Source: Pseudomonas capsici (lineage in GTDB: Bacteria; Pseudomonadota; Gammaproteobacteria; Pseudomonadales; Pseudomonadaceae). From it: a DNA stretch of 64,000 nucleotides. The DNA lies in assembly GCF_017165765.1 (NCBI RefSeq), contig NZ_JAFGZD010000005.1:310001-374000 (forward strand). Reading direction: 5' to 3'. A program made the position numbers and the translations under genes. Below are positions 8,840-17,341 of the stretch, in pieces. Position 1 is the first letter of the stretch. Each line of letters opens with the position of its first letter. Under the pieces are notes generated by a model, which was not told the DNA's origin, did no database searches, and saw nothing but the letters and a program-made list of their open reading frames with translations.

Positions 8840-9463
8840 TTACTTGATGGCGAGGCTGGAGAACTGCGCAGCGGCGGCAGAGCGTGTGGATACGCCAAGC
8901 ACCTTGAGCAGGCTGGACACATGGATGCGCACCGTGAAAGGCGAGATACCCAGTTCCTTGGCAATTTCCTTGTTGGTCTTTCCGGCGGCGACCAGACCCA
9001 GCACCTGCTTCTGCCGGAAAGTGAGCGCACTGAGAGCACTGATCGTCGAATCGCTCAAAATCGAGCCTTCGGATTTGTACTTGACCACAACTTCGCCCTG
9101 ACGAATGGCGATGATGGACTCGGTTATTTCCAGTGGATCGATATTCTTGCCGATAAAGCCGTCGGCACCCTGTGACATGACCTGGGAAATGGTTTCCAGA
9201 TCATCGATCATTGAAACAACTATGATCGATGTGCGCCGGAATTCGTCCCTTAGTTCGGCAATATTCTGCATCGAATCCAGGCCGGGGAAACGCAGGTCGA
9301 GAATCAGCGTATCGACTTCATCGCCCGAGCGTGCAAGGGTCAGGACTTCATTGAGATTACCGGCTTGCTCGATGATCGCTTCAGGCAGCAGCCGCTCGAT
9401 GGTGCGTAGCATGCCTTCACGAAATAAGGGGTGGTCGTCGGCCACGATGATTCTGCACGACAT
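8840..9463 (-). CDS. NarL/FixJ-family response regulator (LuxR-type HTH)
   Basis: A 207-residue response regulator. Receiver domain: acidic pocket ADDHPLFREG, phospho-Asp in LILDLRFPG, and GADGFIGKN with the conserved Lys. C-terminal LuxR-type helix-turn-helix: LTFRQKQVLGLVAAGKTNKE followed by IAKELGISPFTVRIH. It binds DNA after phosphorylation, presumably by the kinase encoded immediately downstream (7180-8808) and perhaps also by the divergently encoded paralogous kinase (9665-11266). The 201-bp divergent gap to the second kinase contains a perfect palindrome at 9516-9531 that could be its own operator. Confidence 0.92.
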   Translation of the reverse strand: MSCRIIVADDHPLFREGMLRTIERLLPEAIIEQAGNLNEVLTLARSGDEVDTLILDLRFPGLDSMQNIAELRDEFRRTSIIVVSMIDDLETISQVMSQGADGFIGKNIDPLEITESIIAIRQGEVVVKYKSEGSILSDSTISALSALTFRQKQVLGLVAAGKTNKEIAKELGISPFTVRIHVSSLLKVLGVSTRSAAAAQFSSLAIK

Positions 9464-9515
9464 GCCTCTGCTTCCGAATTTTAAGTGCGCTCATCATACT
9501 CGATCGAGACAACTT

Positions 9516-9531
9516 GTATCATAAATGATAC
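9516..9531. promoter_or_regulatory. Perfect palindrome between response regulator and kinase 2
   Basis: GTATCAT-AA-ATGATAC is a perfect 7-bp inverted repeat with a 2-bp centre, 52 bp upstream of the response regulator start and 134 bp upstream of the second kinase start. LuxR/NarL-type regulators bind such dyads, so this is a good candidate operator controlling one or both divergent units. Binding itself is inference. Confidence 0.55.
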
Positions 9532-9664
9532 GTCTTTAAGTTGATTCTCTATCTTTTGGCAGCATTAACGGGCAATTTCTGTTTAAGTGATATTAGGACG
9601 CCAGTATTTGTTTTAAGTTCAGGAAAGGTTGCTCAACTTTTCCGGCCTGAAATCAGGAGTAAAC

Positions 9665-11266
9665 ATGCAGGAGCGGAAAAACGCCGAACTGGATCAGGCA
9701 ACGCTGAGACTGATCGTTGCCACGGTTGCCATCATCTATGTAGGCGCGATCGGTTTCCTGCCGAATTTCGACGTCGCTCAGTACGAGCCGATCATTGTCT
9801 ACTACTCAGGCTTCCTGGTGGTTTCCTTGATCCTGCGCCAGCACATCGTCCGCTATCCGGGTGTGTATCCGGTGCGCCGGGTGCTGGGAATGCTGCATGA
9901 CTACACCGGGATTTCCGTCGGGCTGATCGTGGGCGGCGAGGCGACCCTGCCGATCTTCAGTGTCATGGTCTGGGTCACCCTCGGTAACGGCATGCGTTTC
10001 GGCTCGCGCTATCTGGCGATTGCCGCGTGCCTGGCAATGCTCTCGATCCTGATCACTTACCAATTGACGCCATATTGGCAGTCGCAGCCGTTCATGGTCC
10101 TGATGCTGATCTCGGTGACCATTCTGGTGCCGGGTTATGCCCATATTTTGCTGGTCAGAGCCCGGGAAGCTTCGGAGCAGGCAACCGTGGCCAATCGTGA
10201 GAAAGAGCGTTTTCTGGCCCAGGCCAGCCATGATCTGCGCCAGCCCATTCACTCTATCGGCATGTTTACCGCGTGCCTGCGTTCAAGTTCACTGGGCGAC
10301 TATGAGCGGCAACTGGTCGATAGCATCGATCGTTCCCTGCATAACGTTTCGCAACTGTTTCGCTCCATTCTGGATATCTACACCCTGGACAGCGGCAAGG
10401 TTTCGGCCAGCTCGGACAGGGTGAATCTGGACGAGATGCTGGGTGAAATCGTCCTGCAGAACAGTGCGGCGGCCCGCTGGGCGGGTGTCGAGTTGCGGCT
10501 GCGGCCCTGCCGGCGCTGGGTCAGTACCGATGGCACGTTACTGGGCACGATGGTTCAGAACATCCTGTCCAATGCACTCAAATATGCTCCCGGGCAGCCG
10601 GTGCTGATCGGTGTGCGCAAACGCAGGAATGGTCTGTCGATCAGCATCCATGATCAGGGCCGTGGCATCGCCGCCGAGCATCTGCCTAAGGTCTGCGATG
10701 AGTTCTATCGGATCCGTCACGAGCGTGACAAGGACGTCGAGGGCGTGGGGCTCGGCTTGTCCATCGTCAAACGGCTCAGCAAGATCCTCGGCTTGCAGGT
10801 CAGCATCGATTCACGAATGGATCGCGGCACGACGGTAACGATTCACGGGCTCGAAGAGGTGGCTGCCCCTGCGCAGCCTGCGCGCAGAAAGACGCTGGGC
10901 GACAGCCTGCTCAACGGCGTGAAAATCTGCCTGGTGGAAGATGACAGCAATGTACTGATGGCCACCGCCGCACTGCTGGAAAAATGGGGCTGCGAGGTCC
11001 AGATGGCGAACTCTGCCGACGGGCTGACGACCGATTGCGACATCATCGTCGCTGACTACGATCTGGGCACCACAGCCAACGGTCTGGATTGCATCGACAA
11101 CATACGGGCCTTGCGCGGCTGGGAGGTTCCGGCCCTGATCGTCACCGGGCGCGAGGTAGAAATGGTCCAAGCAGCCTTGCAGGGCCGTAAGGTATCGGTA
11201 CTGTCCAAGCCGTTGCGGCCTTCGGAGTTGCGTCTGAGTCTGCTGGAGATGCGTGAGAAGGCTTGA
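9665..11266 (+). CDS. Membrane hybrid sensor histidine kinase / receiver (kinase 2)
   Basis: A 533-residue paralogue of the kinase at 7180-8808, with the same order: membrane segments (residues ~15-165), HisKA with FLAQASHDLRQPIHSIGMF, HATPase with LSNALKYAPG and VGLGLSIVKRLS, and a receiver with LVEDDSN, acceptor Asp in IIVADYDLG and SKPLRPSE. The membrane region keeps a shared pattern (GGEATLPIFSVMVWVTLGNG versus the matching GGEPMLPVYSVM in kinase 1), suggesting related ligands. AGGAG six bases upstream fixes ATG 9665; an upstream in-frame start at 9629 lacks a site. It is divergent from the response regulator. Whether it phosphorylates that regulator is inference from proximity. Confidence 0.9.
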   Translation: MQERKNAELDQATLRLIVATVAIIYVGAIGFLPNFDVAQYEPIIVYYSGFLVVSLILRQHIVRYPGVYPVRRVLGMLHDYTGISVGLIVGGEATLPIFSVMVWVTLGNGMRFGSRYLAIAACLAMLSILITYQLTPYWQSQPFMVLMLISVTILVPGYAHILLVRAREASEQATVANREKERFLAQASHDLRQPIHSIGMFTACLRSSSLGDYERQLVDSIDRSLHNVSQLFRSILDIYTLDSGKVSASSDRVNLDEMLGEIVLQNSAAARWAGVELRLRPCRRWVSTDGTLLGTMVQNILSNALKYAPGQPVLIGVRKRRNGLSISIHDQGRGIAAEHLPKVCDEFYRIRHERDKDVEGVGLGLSIVKRLSKILGLQVSIDSRMDRGTTVTIHGLEEVAAPAQPARRKTLGDSLLNGVKICLVEDDSNVLMATAALLEKWGCEVQMANSADGLTTDCDIIVADYDLGTTANGLDCIDNIRALRGWEVPALIVTGREVEMVQAALQGRKVSVLSKPLRPSELRLSLLEMREKA

Positions 11267-11325
11267 GTCGCCAGTTTGATGACTCCGATTCATTACGCCA
11301 TACGTTCAGGTCTATAAGCAATCAG

Positions 11326-12219
11326 CTACTGTTCGTAGCGCAACTCATCGATAAGGGTCTGCATGGCCCGTGATTTTTCCCGCTTGCTGGAGTAGTACAG
11401 GTGCAGGCCCGGAAAGCTCGGCCACCAGCTTTCCAGTACCGGGAGCAGGGTGCCGTTATCGAAATGAGGCTGGGCCATGTCTTCTGGAACATAGGCCAGC
11501 CCAAAGCCCGATACGGCGGCATTGAGGATCTGCTTGATGCCGTTGAAAATCAGCTTGCCTTTGACCCTCACGTTGATTTCGTGATCGCCCTTCTTCAACT
11601 CCCAGGCATACAGTCCGCCGCGAGTCGGCAGGCGCATGTTGATGCACTCATGATCGGTAAGGTCCTGAGGCCGGGCGGGCATGCTGCGCGACTCCAGATA
11701 GGAGGGGGCACCGACAACCACCAGACGCATGTCAGGCGCGATACGCACGGCCTCGGTTTCCTTGGTCAGACCGTCTCCGAGGCGAACACCGAAGTCGAAG
11801 TTTTCGGCCACGATATCGGTCAGGCCATAGTCGATGACCAGTTCCACGCTGATTTGCGGATACTTGGGCAGAATTTGCGCCAGCTTGGGCCAGAGCAGGG
11901 TATCGATGGCATGGTCGGTGGCCGTGATGCGGATATTGCCGGCGGGTGTGTTGCCGAATTCGGCCACGGCGATCAGTTCGGACTCGATGGCCTTGAGGCG
12001 CGGTTCGACTGTCTGCAGCAGGCGCTCACCGGCTTCGGTCACGGAAACACTGCGCGTGGTGCGAGTGAGAAGGCGCACGCCCAACCGTGCCTCCAGCCCC
12101 TGAATGGTATGGCTGAGCATGGATTGAGAAATCCCCAGCTGAGAGGCTGCACGCGTGAAGCTGCGTTCGCGCGCAACTGCAATCAGGGCGAGCAGATCGC
12201 TGTAGTTTTCCTTGGGCAT
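11326..12219 (-). CDS. LysR-family transcriptional regulator
   Basis: A 297-residue LysR-type regulator: N-terminal winged helix (FTRAASQLGISQSMLSHTIQ, then LEARLGVRLLTRTTRSV) and a periplasmic-binding-like effector domain of the usual length. It is divergent from the xdhC-like gene (293-bp gap), the classical arrangement for a LysR regulator and its target. It is clearly paralogous to the LysR at 13553-14473, sharing for example FIAVARERSFTR/LIAVARERSFTR and a C-terminal LHLYY segment. The effector is unknown. Confidence 0.9.
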   Translation of the reverse strand: MPKENYSDLLALIAVARERSFTRAASQLGISQSMLSHTIQGLEARLGVRLLTRTTRSVSVTEAGERLLQTVEPRLKAIESELIAVAEFGNTPAGNIRITATDHAIDTLLWPKLAQILPKYPQISVELVIDYGLTDIVAENFDFGVRLGDGLTKETEAVRIAPDMRLVVVGAPSYLESRSMPARPQDLTDHECINMRLPTRGGLYAWELKKGDHEINVRVKGKLIFNGIKQILNAAVSGFGLAYVPEDMAQPHFDNGTLLPVLESWWPSFPGLHLYYSSKREKSRAMQTLIDELRYEQ

Positions 12220-12512
12220 TAATCAATTCTCTGCATGGAAGGCGCGCAACTGTATCAAGACGGACACAGCGCCGCAGCACTCATGAATGCAGTATTTCTG
12301 CTTCAATCCATGAGGACGGCATTGATCAATCCGGCTCATTACCCTATTCGGTTTCGGGGTCTTTTCTCATGCTCGTCGCAGCCCTTTAATGATCGATGAT
12401 CCGCAAAGGGCAGGGCACCGATTTCAGTCCTGTCCGTTTTCCGTATTCCCCGCTATGAGCGCACACATGGACCAGGCTTTTCGCCGCATCTTGAATAGAC
12501 AGGACGTTGATC

Positions 12513-13529
12513 ATGGCGAGTATTGATGTTCTGGTTTTGCGTACGGCCTGTGACTGGCTTGCCGCTGGCCACAGGGTGCTGCTGGCCACCGTGGTGCGGA
12601 CCTGGGGTTCATCGCCTCGGCCTGTCGGTTCGATGATGGTCCTTCGCGATGATGGACGGGCCGTTGGCAGTGTGTCCGGTGGTTGCATCGAAGACGATCT
12701 GATCCACCGCTACACCACGGCTTACAGTTCGGGCAGCATCCCGCAGACGCCGCCCGAGGTGGTGCGTTACGGCGTCAGTGCCGACGAGGCGCATCGTTTC
12801 GGGCTGCCCTGTGGTGGCACGCTGGAGCTGGTTCTGGAATTCAGCCCTCCGCTGCAAATGCTTGAGCAACTGGTTTCCCGACTTGAGCAGGGTTCTCTGG
12901 TGCGACGCATCCTGAACCTGGTCGACGGCAGCGTGAGTCTGGAGACAACGCCTGTCCCTGAAGAACTCAGGTTCGACGGCGATTGCCTGGTCAATACCCT
13001 GGGTCCCGGCTATCGCATGCTGCTGATCGGTGCGGGTGCCCTGGCCGAGTATGTCTCGACCATGGCCTTGTTCAACGGGTTCAAGGTGACGGTGTGCGAC
13101 CCGCGAATCGAATACATGGATACCTGGGCTGTGCCGGGCGTGGAGAAAAGCAGCGGTATGCCTGACGATGTGGTGGCTGCTTTTCGACCCGATCTTCGGA
13201 CCTGCATTATCGCCCTGAGCCACGACCCCAAACTGGATGATTTGGCGCTGCTGGAGGCCCTGAAAAGTCAGGCCTTCTACATTGGTGCAATCGGCTCTCG
13301 GCGTAACAACCAGAGTCGCAGAGAACGATTGATGACCCACTTCGGCGAAACAGAAGCGTCATTGCAGCGTCTGCGCGGCCCAATCGGCGTCTATATCGGC
13401 AGCAAAACCCCGGCAGAAATCGCTGTCAGCGTCATGGCCGAAATACTCGCCGCCAAGAATAATGTGCCATTGCCCAGAGAGGCCTCGGTGGCCATAGCCA
13501 AGCAGTATGAGGAAAGTTGCAAGCTTTAA
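12513..13529 (+). CDS. XdhC/CoxI family protein
   Basis: A 338-residue protein with the two XdhC/CoxI domains: an N-terminal XdhC_CoxI part (HRVLLATVVRTWGSSPRPVG, VSGGCIEDDL, GLPCGGTLELVLE) and a C-terminal Rossmann domain (LLIGAGALAEYVSTMALFNG, TVCDPR, YIGAIGSRRNN). XdhC binds the molybdenum cofactor and helps sulfurate and insert it into xanthine dehydrogenase-type enzymes. Here no molybdenum hydroxylase subunits are adjacent, so it either serves an enzyme encoded elsewhere or is one of the stand-alone homologues. ATG 12513 has AGGA eight bases upstream. The gene is flanked by two paralogous LysR regulators, and its stop lies inside a hairpin shared with the convergent LysR gene. Confidence 0.88.
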   Translation: MASIDVLVLRTACDWLAAGHRVLLATVVRTWGSSPRPVGSMMVLRDDGRAVGSVSGGCIEDDLIHRYTTAYSSGSIPQTPPEVVRYGVSADEAHRFGLPCGGTLELVLEFSPPLQMLEQLVSRLEQGSLVRRILNLVDGSVSLETTPVPEELRFDGDCLVNTLGPGYRMLLIGAGALAEYVSTMALFNGFKVTVCDPRIEYMDTWAVPGVEKSSGMPDDVVAAFRPDLRTCIIALSHDPKLDDLALLEALKSQAFYIGAIGSRRNNQSRRERLMTHFGETEASLQRLRGPIGVYIGSKTPAEIAVSVMAEILAAKNNVPLPREASVAIAKQYEESCKL

Positions 13530-13562
13530 GTTGCAAGCTTTTGACTTGCAGCTTAAAGCTTG
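13520..13562. terminator. 18-bp inverted repeat holding both stops of convergent genes
   Basis: CAAGCTTTAAGTTGCAAG (13520-13537) and its complement with one mismatch (13545-13562) form a hairpin with a 7-nt loop. The TAA of the xdhC-like gene (13527-13529) lies in the left arm and the stop of the LysR gene (13553-13555 on the minus strand) in the right arm, so both proteins end in Lys-Leu encoded by the repeat. The arms resemble the AAGCTTGCAGCTT-type intergenic repeats of Pseudomonas. Likely a bidirectional terminator, though there is no clean U-run. Confidence 0.65.
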
Positions 13563-14473
13563 TCGCTGCCTTCGTGCCTCAACGCTGCAATCAGCAACGA
13601 CATCGCTCCCGAAGGCTGTCTGCGACTGGGGTAGTACAGGTGAAACCCCGACCAGAAGGGGCACCACTCTTCCAGGCACTGGATGAGGTGTCCGGAGCGG
13701 ATATAGGGGCTGGCCATATCTTCCGGGATATAGGCCAGGCCAAGGCCGGCAATCGCTGCGTCCAGTACTTCATAGACGCTGTTGTAGACAAGCTGGCCGT
13801 CGACGCGCACGTTCAGTTGACTGCCCTCTCGCTCGAATTCCCAGGGCCATAGACCTCCATGGGTCGCGAGCCTGATGTTGATGCAGTTCTGCTCGACCAG
13901 ATCGCCGGGAGTCTGGGGGATAGGGTGCCGGGCGAAATAAGCCTTGGTGGCGACTACCGCAAAGCGGACATCGGGGCTGATGCGCACTGCAATCATGTCC
14001 TGATCAAGATGCTCACCGAGTCGAACACCGGCGTCGTAGCGCTGCGCCGCGATGTCCACTATCTGGTTTTCCGAGACAAGTTCGACCTTGATGGCGGGGT
14101 ATCTGGGCAAGAACTTCTTCAGTTTTGCTGACAACACGCTACGGATGGCATGGTCGGAGGCTGTGATGCGGATCGTTCCGGTCGGGGTATCTCTTTGTGC
14201 CTGCAGCGACGCCAGTTCTGCATCGATTTCCTCGAACTGCGGAGCAACACTTTTCAGCAGCCTTTCACCTGCCTCGGTGGGGGTGACGGTGCGGGTATTG
14301 CGCGCGAGCAGGCGTACACCAAGAGAGGTTTCCAGGCCGCGCACTGCATGGCTGACCGCAGACTGCGAGAGCCCCAGTTGTGCGGCACCCCGGGTGAAGC
14401 TGCGCTCGCGGGCCACGGCAATGAATGCCAGCAGGCCGCTGAAGTAGTCGCGCAGTGCAAAATCCCTGATCAT
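13553..14473 (-). CDS. LysR-family transcriptional regulator
   Basis: A 306-residue LysR regulator: helix-turn-helix FTRGAAQLGLSQSAVSHAVR followed by GLETSLGVRLLARNTRTV, then the effector domain (TGTIRITASDHAI and, near the end, FHLYYPSRRQ). It is paralogous to the LysR at 11326-12219, and both are transcribed on the minus strand on either side of the xdhC-like gene, suggesting a local duplication. It is divergent from arfB (165-bp gap), a housekeeping gene that it need not control. Its last two codons and stop lie in the right arm of the hairpin shared with xdhC. Confidence 0.9.
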   Translation of the reverse strand: MIRDFALRDYFSGLLAFIAVARERSFTRGAAQLGLSQSAVSHAVRGLETSLGVRLLARNTRTVTPTEAGERLLKSVAPQFEEIDAELASLQAQRDTPTGTIRITASDHAIRSVLSAKLKKFLPRYPAIKVELVSENQIVDIAAQRYDAGVRLGEHLDQDMIAVRISPDVRFAVVATKAYFARHPIPQTPGDLVEQNCINIRLATHGGLWPWEFEREGSQLNVRVDGQLVYNSVYEVLDAAIAGLGLAYIPEDMASPYIRSGHLIQCLEEWCPFWSGFHLYYPSRRQPSGAMSLLIAALRHEGSDKL

Positions 14474-14638
14474 CTGTTGTTCTCTTGAGTGGGCCGGGCT
14501 CCTGCCGGGGCGGCAGCATACCCCGATTGTTCATAAGCCTGAAAAGCCTGCATGGCTGCATAAGGTCATGAATCAGATTGATCAATGGAAAAGCCCGATC
14601 ACGAGTAAGATGCACTCTGCAATTGTCACGAGAACCCA

Positions 14639-15052
14639 ATGCTGATCATCTCCAACAATGTTCATCTGCCGGACGCCGAGATCGAGTGGACAGCCATTCG
14701 TGCGCAAGGCTCAGGCGGACAGAACGTCAACAAGGTTTCCAGCGCGGTGCATTTGCGTTTCGACATCAACGCGTCATCGTTGCCGCCGTTCTACAAGGAA
14801 CGCCTGCTGGCCCTGCGCGACAGCCGCGTTACCGGTGACGGGGTGATCGTGATCAAGGCGCAGCAGTACCGAACCCGGGAACAGAATCGGGCTGATGCGT
14901 TGCTGCGTCTGAGCGAGTTGATCGTCAGCGCCACCAAGGTCGAAAAGAAACGCCGCCCGACCAGGCCGACTCTGGGTTCAAAGACCCGTCGCCTGGACTC
15001 CAAGAGCAAGCGAGGTTCTATCAAGGCCGGGCGGGGCAAGGTGGATTTCTAG
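14639..15052 (+). CDS. arfB: Alternative ribosome-rescue factor ArfB (YaeJ)
   Basis: A 137-residue protein with the release-factor GGQ catalytic loop ([20 protein letters not shown] near residues 26-28) and a basic C-terminal tail rich in Lys/Arg ([20 protein letters not shown]) that enters the mRNA channel of stalled ribosomes in the ArfB family. It hydrolyses peptidyl-tRNA on non-stop ribosomes independently of tmRNA. Length and domain order match the family; the full-length release-factor codon-recognition domain is absent. Its stop codon overlaps that of the convergent MFS gene in the tetranucleotide CTAG at 15049-15052. Confidence 0.93.
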   Translation: MLIISNNVHLPDAEIEWTAIRAQGSGGQNVNKVSSAVHLRFDINASSLPPFYKERLLALRDSRVTGDGVIVIKAQQYRTREQNRADALLRLSELIVSATKVEKKRRPTRPTLGSKTRRLDSKSKRGSIKAGRGKVDF

Positions 15053-16260
15053 GAGGCGCTGAGGTTTTTCTGCTCGCGCAGCACCTGCGCCTGCTTGTAC
15101 AGATAGATGCTCAAGGCCAGACCGCTCAGCGACGCCAGCGCGGCGAAGAGGAAGATCGAGACAAATCCGAATCCGGATGCAATGGCGCCTGCCAGCGGGC
15201 CGGTGATGCCCAGTGACAGATCGATGAACAGCGAATAGCCGCCCACCGCTGCGCCTCGACTGGCTGCCGGGACCAGGTTTACGGCCTCGACCCCGAGAGC
15301 TGGAAAAACCAGTGAGAAACCAAGACCGGTCAGGGCCGCTCCAGCCAGGGCGAGGCCGGGTGTGGGGGCCATCCAGATCAGCAGCAGGCCCAGGCTTTCC
15401 ACCGACAGGCAGACAATGGCCACGCGAAAGCCGCCCAGGCGATTGATCTGATTGCCGAACAGCAATCGCGCCAGGATGAAGCAGGCACCGAACAGGCTCA
15501 GGCACAAGGCTGCATCGGACCAGTTTCTGGTGGCGTAATACAGGGTGATGAACGTCGCGATGGTACCAAAGCCGATGCCACCCAGAGCGAGCCCCATCCC
15601 ATGGGGGAAAACCAGTTTCAATACATGCCTGAAGGGCAGGCGTTCACCCTGCACGATGGGGGCGCCCTGTTTTTTCAAGCTCATCAGCAGCCCGAGCGAA
15701 GACACGGCAATGACGCTGGCACCCATTGTCCACAGCCCCAGTGACTTCACCAGCCACACGCCCAGAGGAGCGCCGATCGCCATGGCGCCATAGCTGGCGA
15801 TGCCGTTCCAGGAAATGACCTTGGCGGTGTTGGGGGCGCCAACCCGACCGATACCCCAGCCAATCGACCCGGTACCTACAAGGCTTTCGGCACCGCCGAG
15901 CAGGATGCGACCGAGAAACAGGCTGACCAGGCTTGCCACCGGCCAGTCGCTTGTTGCTGTGGCGATCAGCATGAAGACGCCGCTCAGCACGCAGCCTGCC
16001 AGACCGTATTGCACGGCTTTCTTGCAGCCCAGATTGTCGATGATGCGCCCGGCCCAGGGCCTGCTGAGCAGTGTTGCCAGATACTGCACGCTGATGACCA
16101 GTCCGGCAGTTATCGCCCCCAAACCAAGATCGGTATGGACATAGCCCGGCAGAACCGCGAGAGGGATGCCGATGTTCAGGTAGCCGATAAACGTGAAAAT
16201 CACGATTGAAACGACCTGCAACGTCACCTTCAGAGGCGGTGTGTCTTGTATCTGGGACAT
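15049..16260 (-). CDS. MFS transporter (YhhS/arabinose-efflux-like)
   Basis: A 403-residue, 12-helix MFS permease. The first half holds [20 protein letters not shown], then [20 protein letters not shown], the motif-A-type loop (DxxGxKxx) between helices 2 and 3. It resembles YhhS-type permeases of broad efflux specificity. ATG 16260 ([11 protein letters not shown]) is preferred for the length of the N-terminus; a TTG at 16308 would add 16 Pro-rich residues, and neither has a clear ribosome site. It is convergent with arfB. Substrate unknown. Confidence 0.85.
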   Translation of the reverse strand: MSQIQDTPPLKVTLQVVSIVIFTFIGYLNIGIPLAVLPGYVHTDLGLGAITAGLVISVQYLATLLSRPWAGRIIDNLGCKKAVQYGLAGCVLSGVFMLIATATSDWPVASLVSLFLGRILLGGAESLVGTGSIGWGIGRVGAPNTAKVISWNGIASYGAMAIGAPLGVWLVKSLGLWTMGASVIAVSSLGLLMSLKKQGAPIVQGERLPFRHVLKLVFPHGMGLALGGIGFGTIATFITLYYATRNWSDAALCLSLFGACFILARLLFGNQINRLGGFRVAIVCLSVESLGLLLIWMAPTPGLALAGAALTGLGFSLVFPALGVEAVNLVPAASRGAAVGGYSLFIDLSLGITGPLAGAIASGFGFVSIFLFAALASLSGLALSIYLYKQAQVLREQKNLSAS

Positions 16261-16398
16261 GGGAGGAGCGGACCCTTCTGGCGGCGGGTGGGTGAAAGGC
16301 TCAGGCAAACCCTTAGCAAGCTTTCGAAACGGCCATGATAACGATCCAGCAGGGGATACAGGGGATAAATGCGCAATTTAAAGCGCAGACATAGAAGC

Positions 16399-16578
16399 CT
16401 AGCCTTTGCTGGAGGCTACGAGCTGGGTGGTGATCAGGGCGGCCAGGGCGTTTTCCTGAGTGCCGAAACGTGCGAGCAGGGCGCTCTGTTTCTCCGGGCT
16501 GAGACGTTCCCAGATATCGATCATCTTTTCGGCAGCGCCAATGAGGGCTTTGGCCTGGTGTTCGGTGAAGTCGGTCAT
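16399..16578 (-). CDS. Small hypothetical protein (59 aa)
   Basis: Reading the minus strand from ATG 16578 gives 59 residues beginning MTDFTEHQAKALIGAAEKMI and ending LVASSKG, with a central DIWERLSPEKQSALLARFG segment. It is rich in Ala, Leu and charged residues and looks like a compact two-helix protein, soluble and without a signal peptide. I do not recognise the family. It is co-directional with the 47-codon gene upstream, from which it is separated by a long inverted repeat. Composition is protein-like and clearly unlike random frames in the same region. Confidence 0.6.
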   Translation of the reverse strand: MTDFTEHQAKALIGAAEKMIDIWERLSPEKQSALLARFGTQENALAALITTQLVASSKG

Positions 16579-16598
16579 GAGTCCGTTTTTTCGTTGGT

Positions 16599-16648
16599 TT
16601 TTCAGGCGTATCGAAACCTGGTCAGACCGGTTTCCATACGCCTGAAAA
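16599..16648. repeat. Long inverted repeat between two small genes
   Basis: TTTTCAGGCGTAT (16599-16611) pairs with ATACGCCTGAAAA (16636-16648); after one mismatch GAAACC (16613-16618) pairs with GGTTTC (16629-16634), leaving a 10-nt loop. The T-run is on the 5' side and the A-run on the 3' side on either strand, the reverse of a rho-independent terminator. It lies between the 47-codon and 59-codon minus-strand genes. Confidence 0.7.
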
Positions 16649-16657
16649 CAATTGCCT

Positions 16658-16801
16658 TCAGTCTTTGCGTCGGGCTTTTTGGCTGGTTTGAGCCAGCGAT
16701 GCTGCTTTCATTGCGGCAGTTTGACCAAGCTCCTGTTGAGCCAGGGGAGACTGCTTTGGTTCCTGTTGACTTGGGAAGGGGAAGTTTGGAATTTCATGCA
16801 T
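16658..16801 (-). CDS. Small hypothetical protein (47 aa)
   Basis: A 47-residue protein on the minus strand starting MHEIPNFPFPSQQEPKQSPL and ending SQKARRKD. It is Gln/Ala/Pro-rich, has no membrane segment and ends in a basic tail. The start is well supported by GAGGTGA with five bases spacing, which is the main reason for calling it. The 169 bp upstream (16802-16970) are AT-rich and may hold the promoter. Family and function unknown; it may be co-transcribed with the 59-residue protein gene downstream. Confidence 0.6.
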   Translation of the reverse strand: MHEIPNFPFPSQQEPKQSPLAQQELGQTAAMKAASLAQTSQKARRKD

Positions 16802-16970
16802 CGTCGTCACCTCACAAGGGTTTTCAGATTGAACCGTGCTTTAAAAAGCTTCTGCAGGATACAACACTGAAAATGACAATCCGGATATTTTTTTCAATCC
16901 GTGGGTACATTCGTGAAACAAAAAACGGTTTTCAGTGTCCCGCGCAAGGCGCTCCGATGCTGGCAAAACC

Positions 16971-17327
16971 TTACTTGCGACCCTCTGCGTCCTGCGCCAC
17001 CTGGTCGGTGCGCGCAGCCATGATGAAGTCATTGCGATGCAGGCCCTTGATCGAATGGCTCCACCAGGTCACGGTCACCTTGCCCCATTCGGTCAGCAGC
17101 CCCGGATGATGACCTTCGGCTTCGGCAATGGCACCTACCGCATTGGTGAAGGCCAGGGCGAATCTGAAATTCTTGAAGAGATAGACCTTTTCCAACTGCA
17201 TCACGCCGTCGCGTACTTCGATGTTCCAGTCGGGGATCTGTTTGATCAGATCGGCCAGTTCGGCCTCGCTGACCTGCGGGGCATCAGCGCGGCAGGCTTC
17301 GCAGTGGGCTTGGTTCAGAGATGACAT
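16971..17327 (-). CDS. phhB: Pterin-4a-carbinolamine dehydratase
   Basis: A 118-residue protein of the PCD/DCoH family: [20 protein letters not shown], then [20 protein letters not shown] and [20 protein letters not shown], containing the catalytic HHP motif and the late Trp/His residues. It dehydrates the 4a-hydroxy-tetrahydropterin formed by phenylalanine hydroxylase so that the cofactor can be recycled. AGGAG sits seven bases before ATG 17327, and the start is 14 bp after the phhA stop, so the two form the phhAB operon. The N-terminal CEACRADAP motif is typical of the pseudomonad form. Confidence 0.95.
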   Translation of the reverse strand: MSSLNQAHCEACRADAPQVSEAELADLIKQIPDWNIEVRDGVMQLEKVYLFKNFRFALAFTNAVGAIAEAEGHHPGLLTEWGKVTVTWWSHSIKGLHRNDFIMAARTDQVAQDAEGRK

Positions 17328-17341
17328 GCCAGGACTCCTGT

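Noticed and set aside
16599..16648. A rho-independent terminator
   Set aside because: The T-run precedes and the A-run follows the stem on both strands, the opposite of a terminator.
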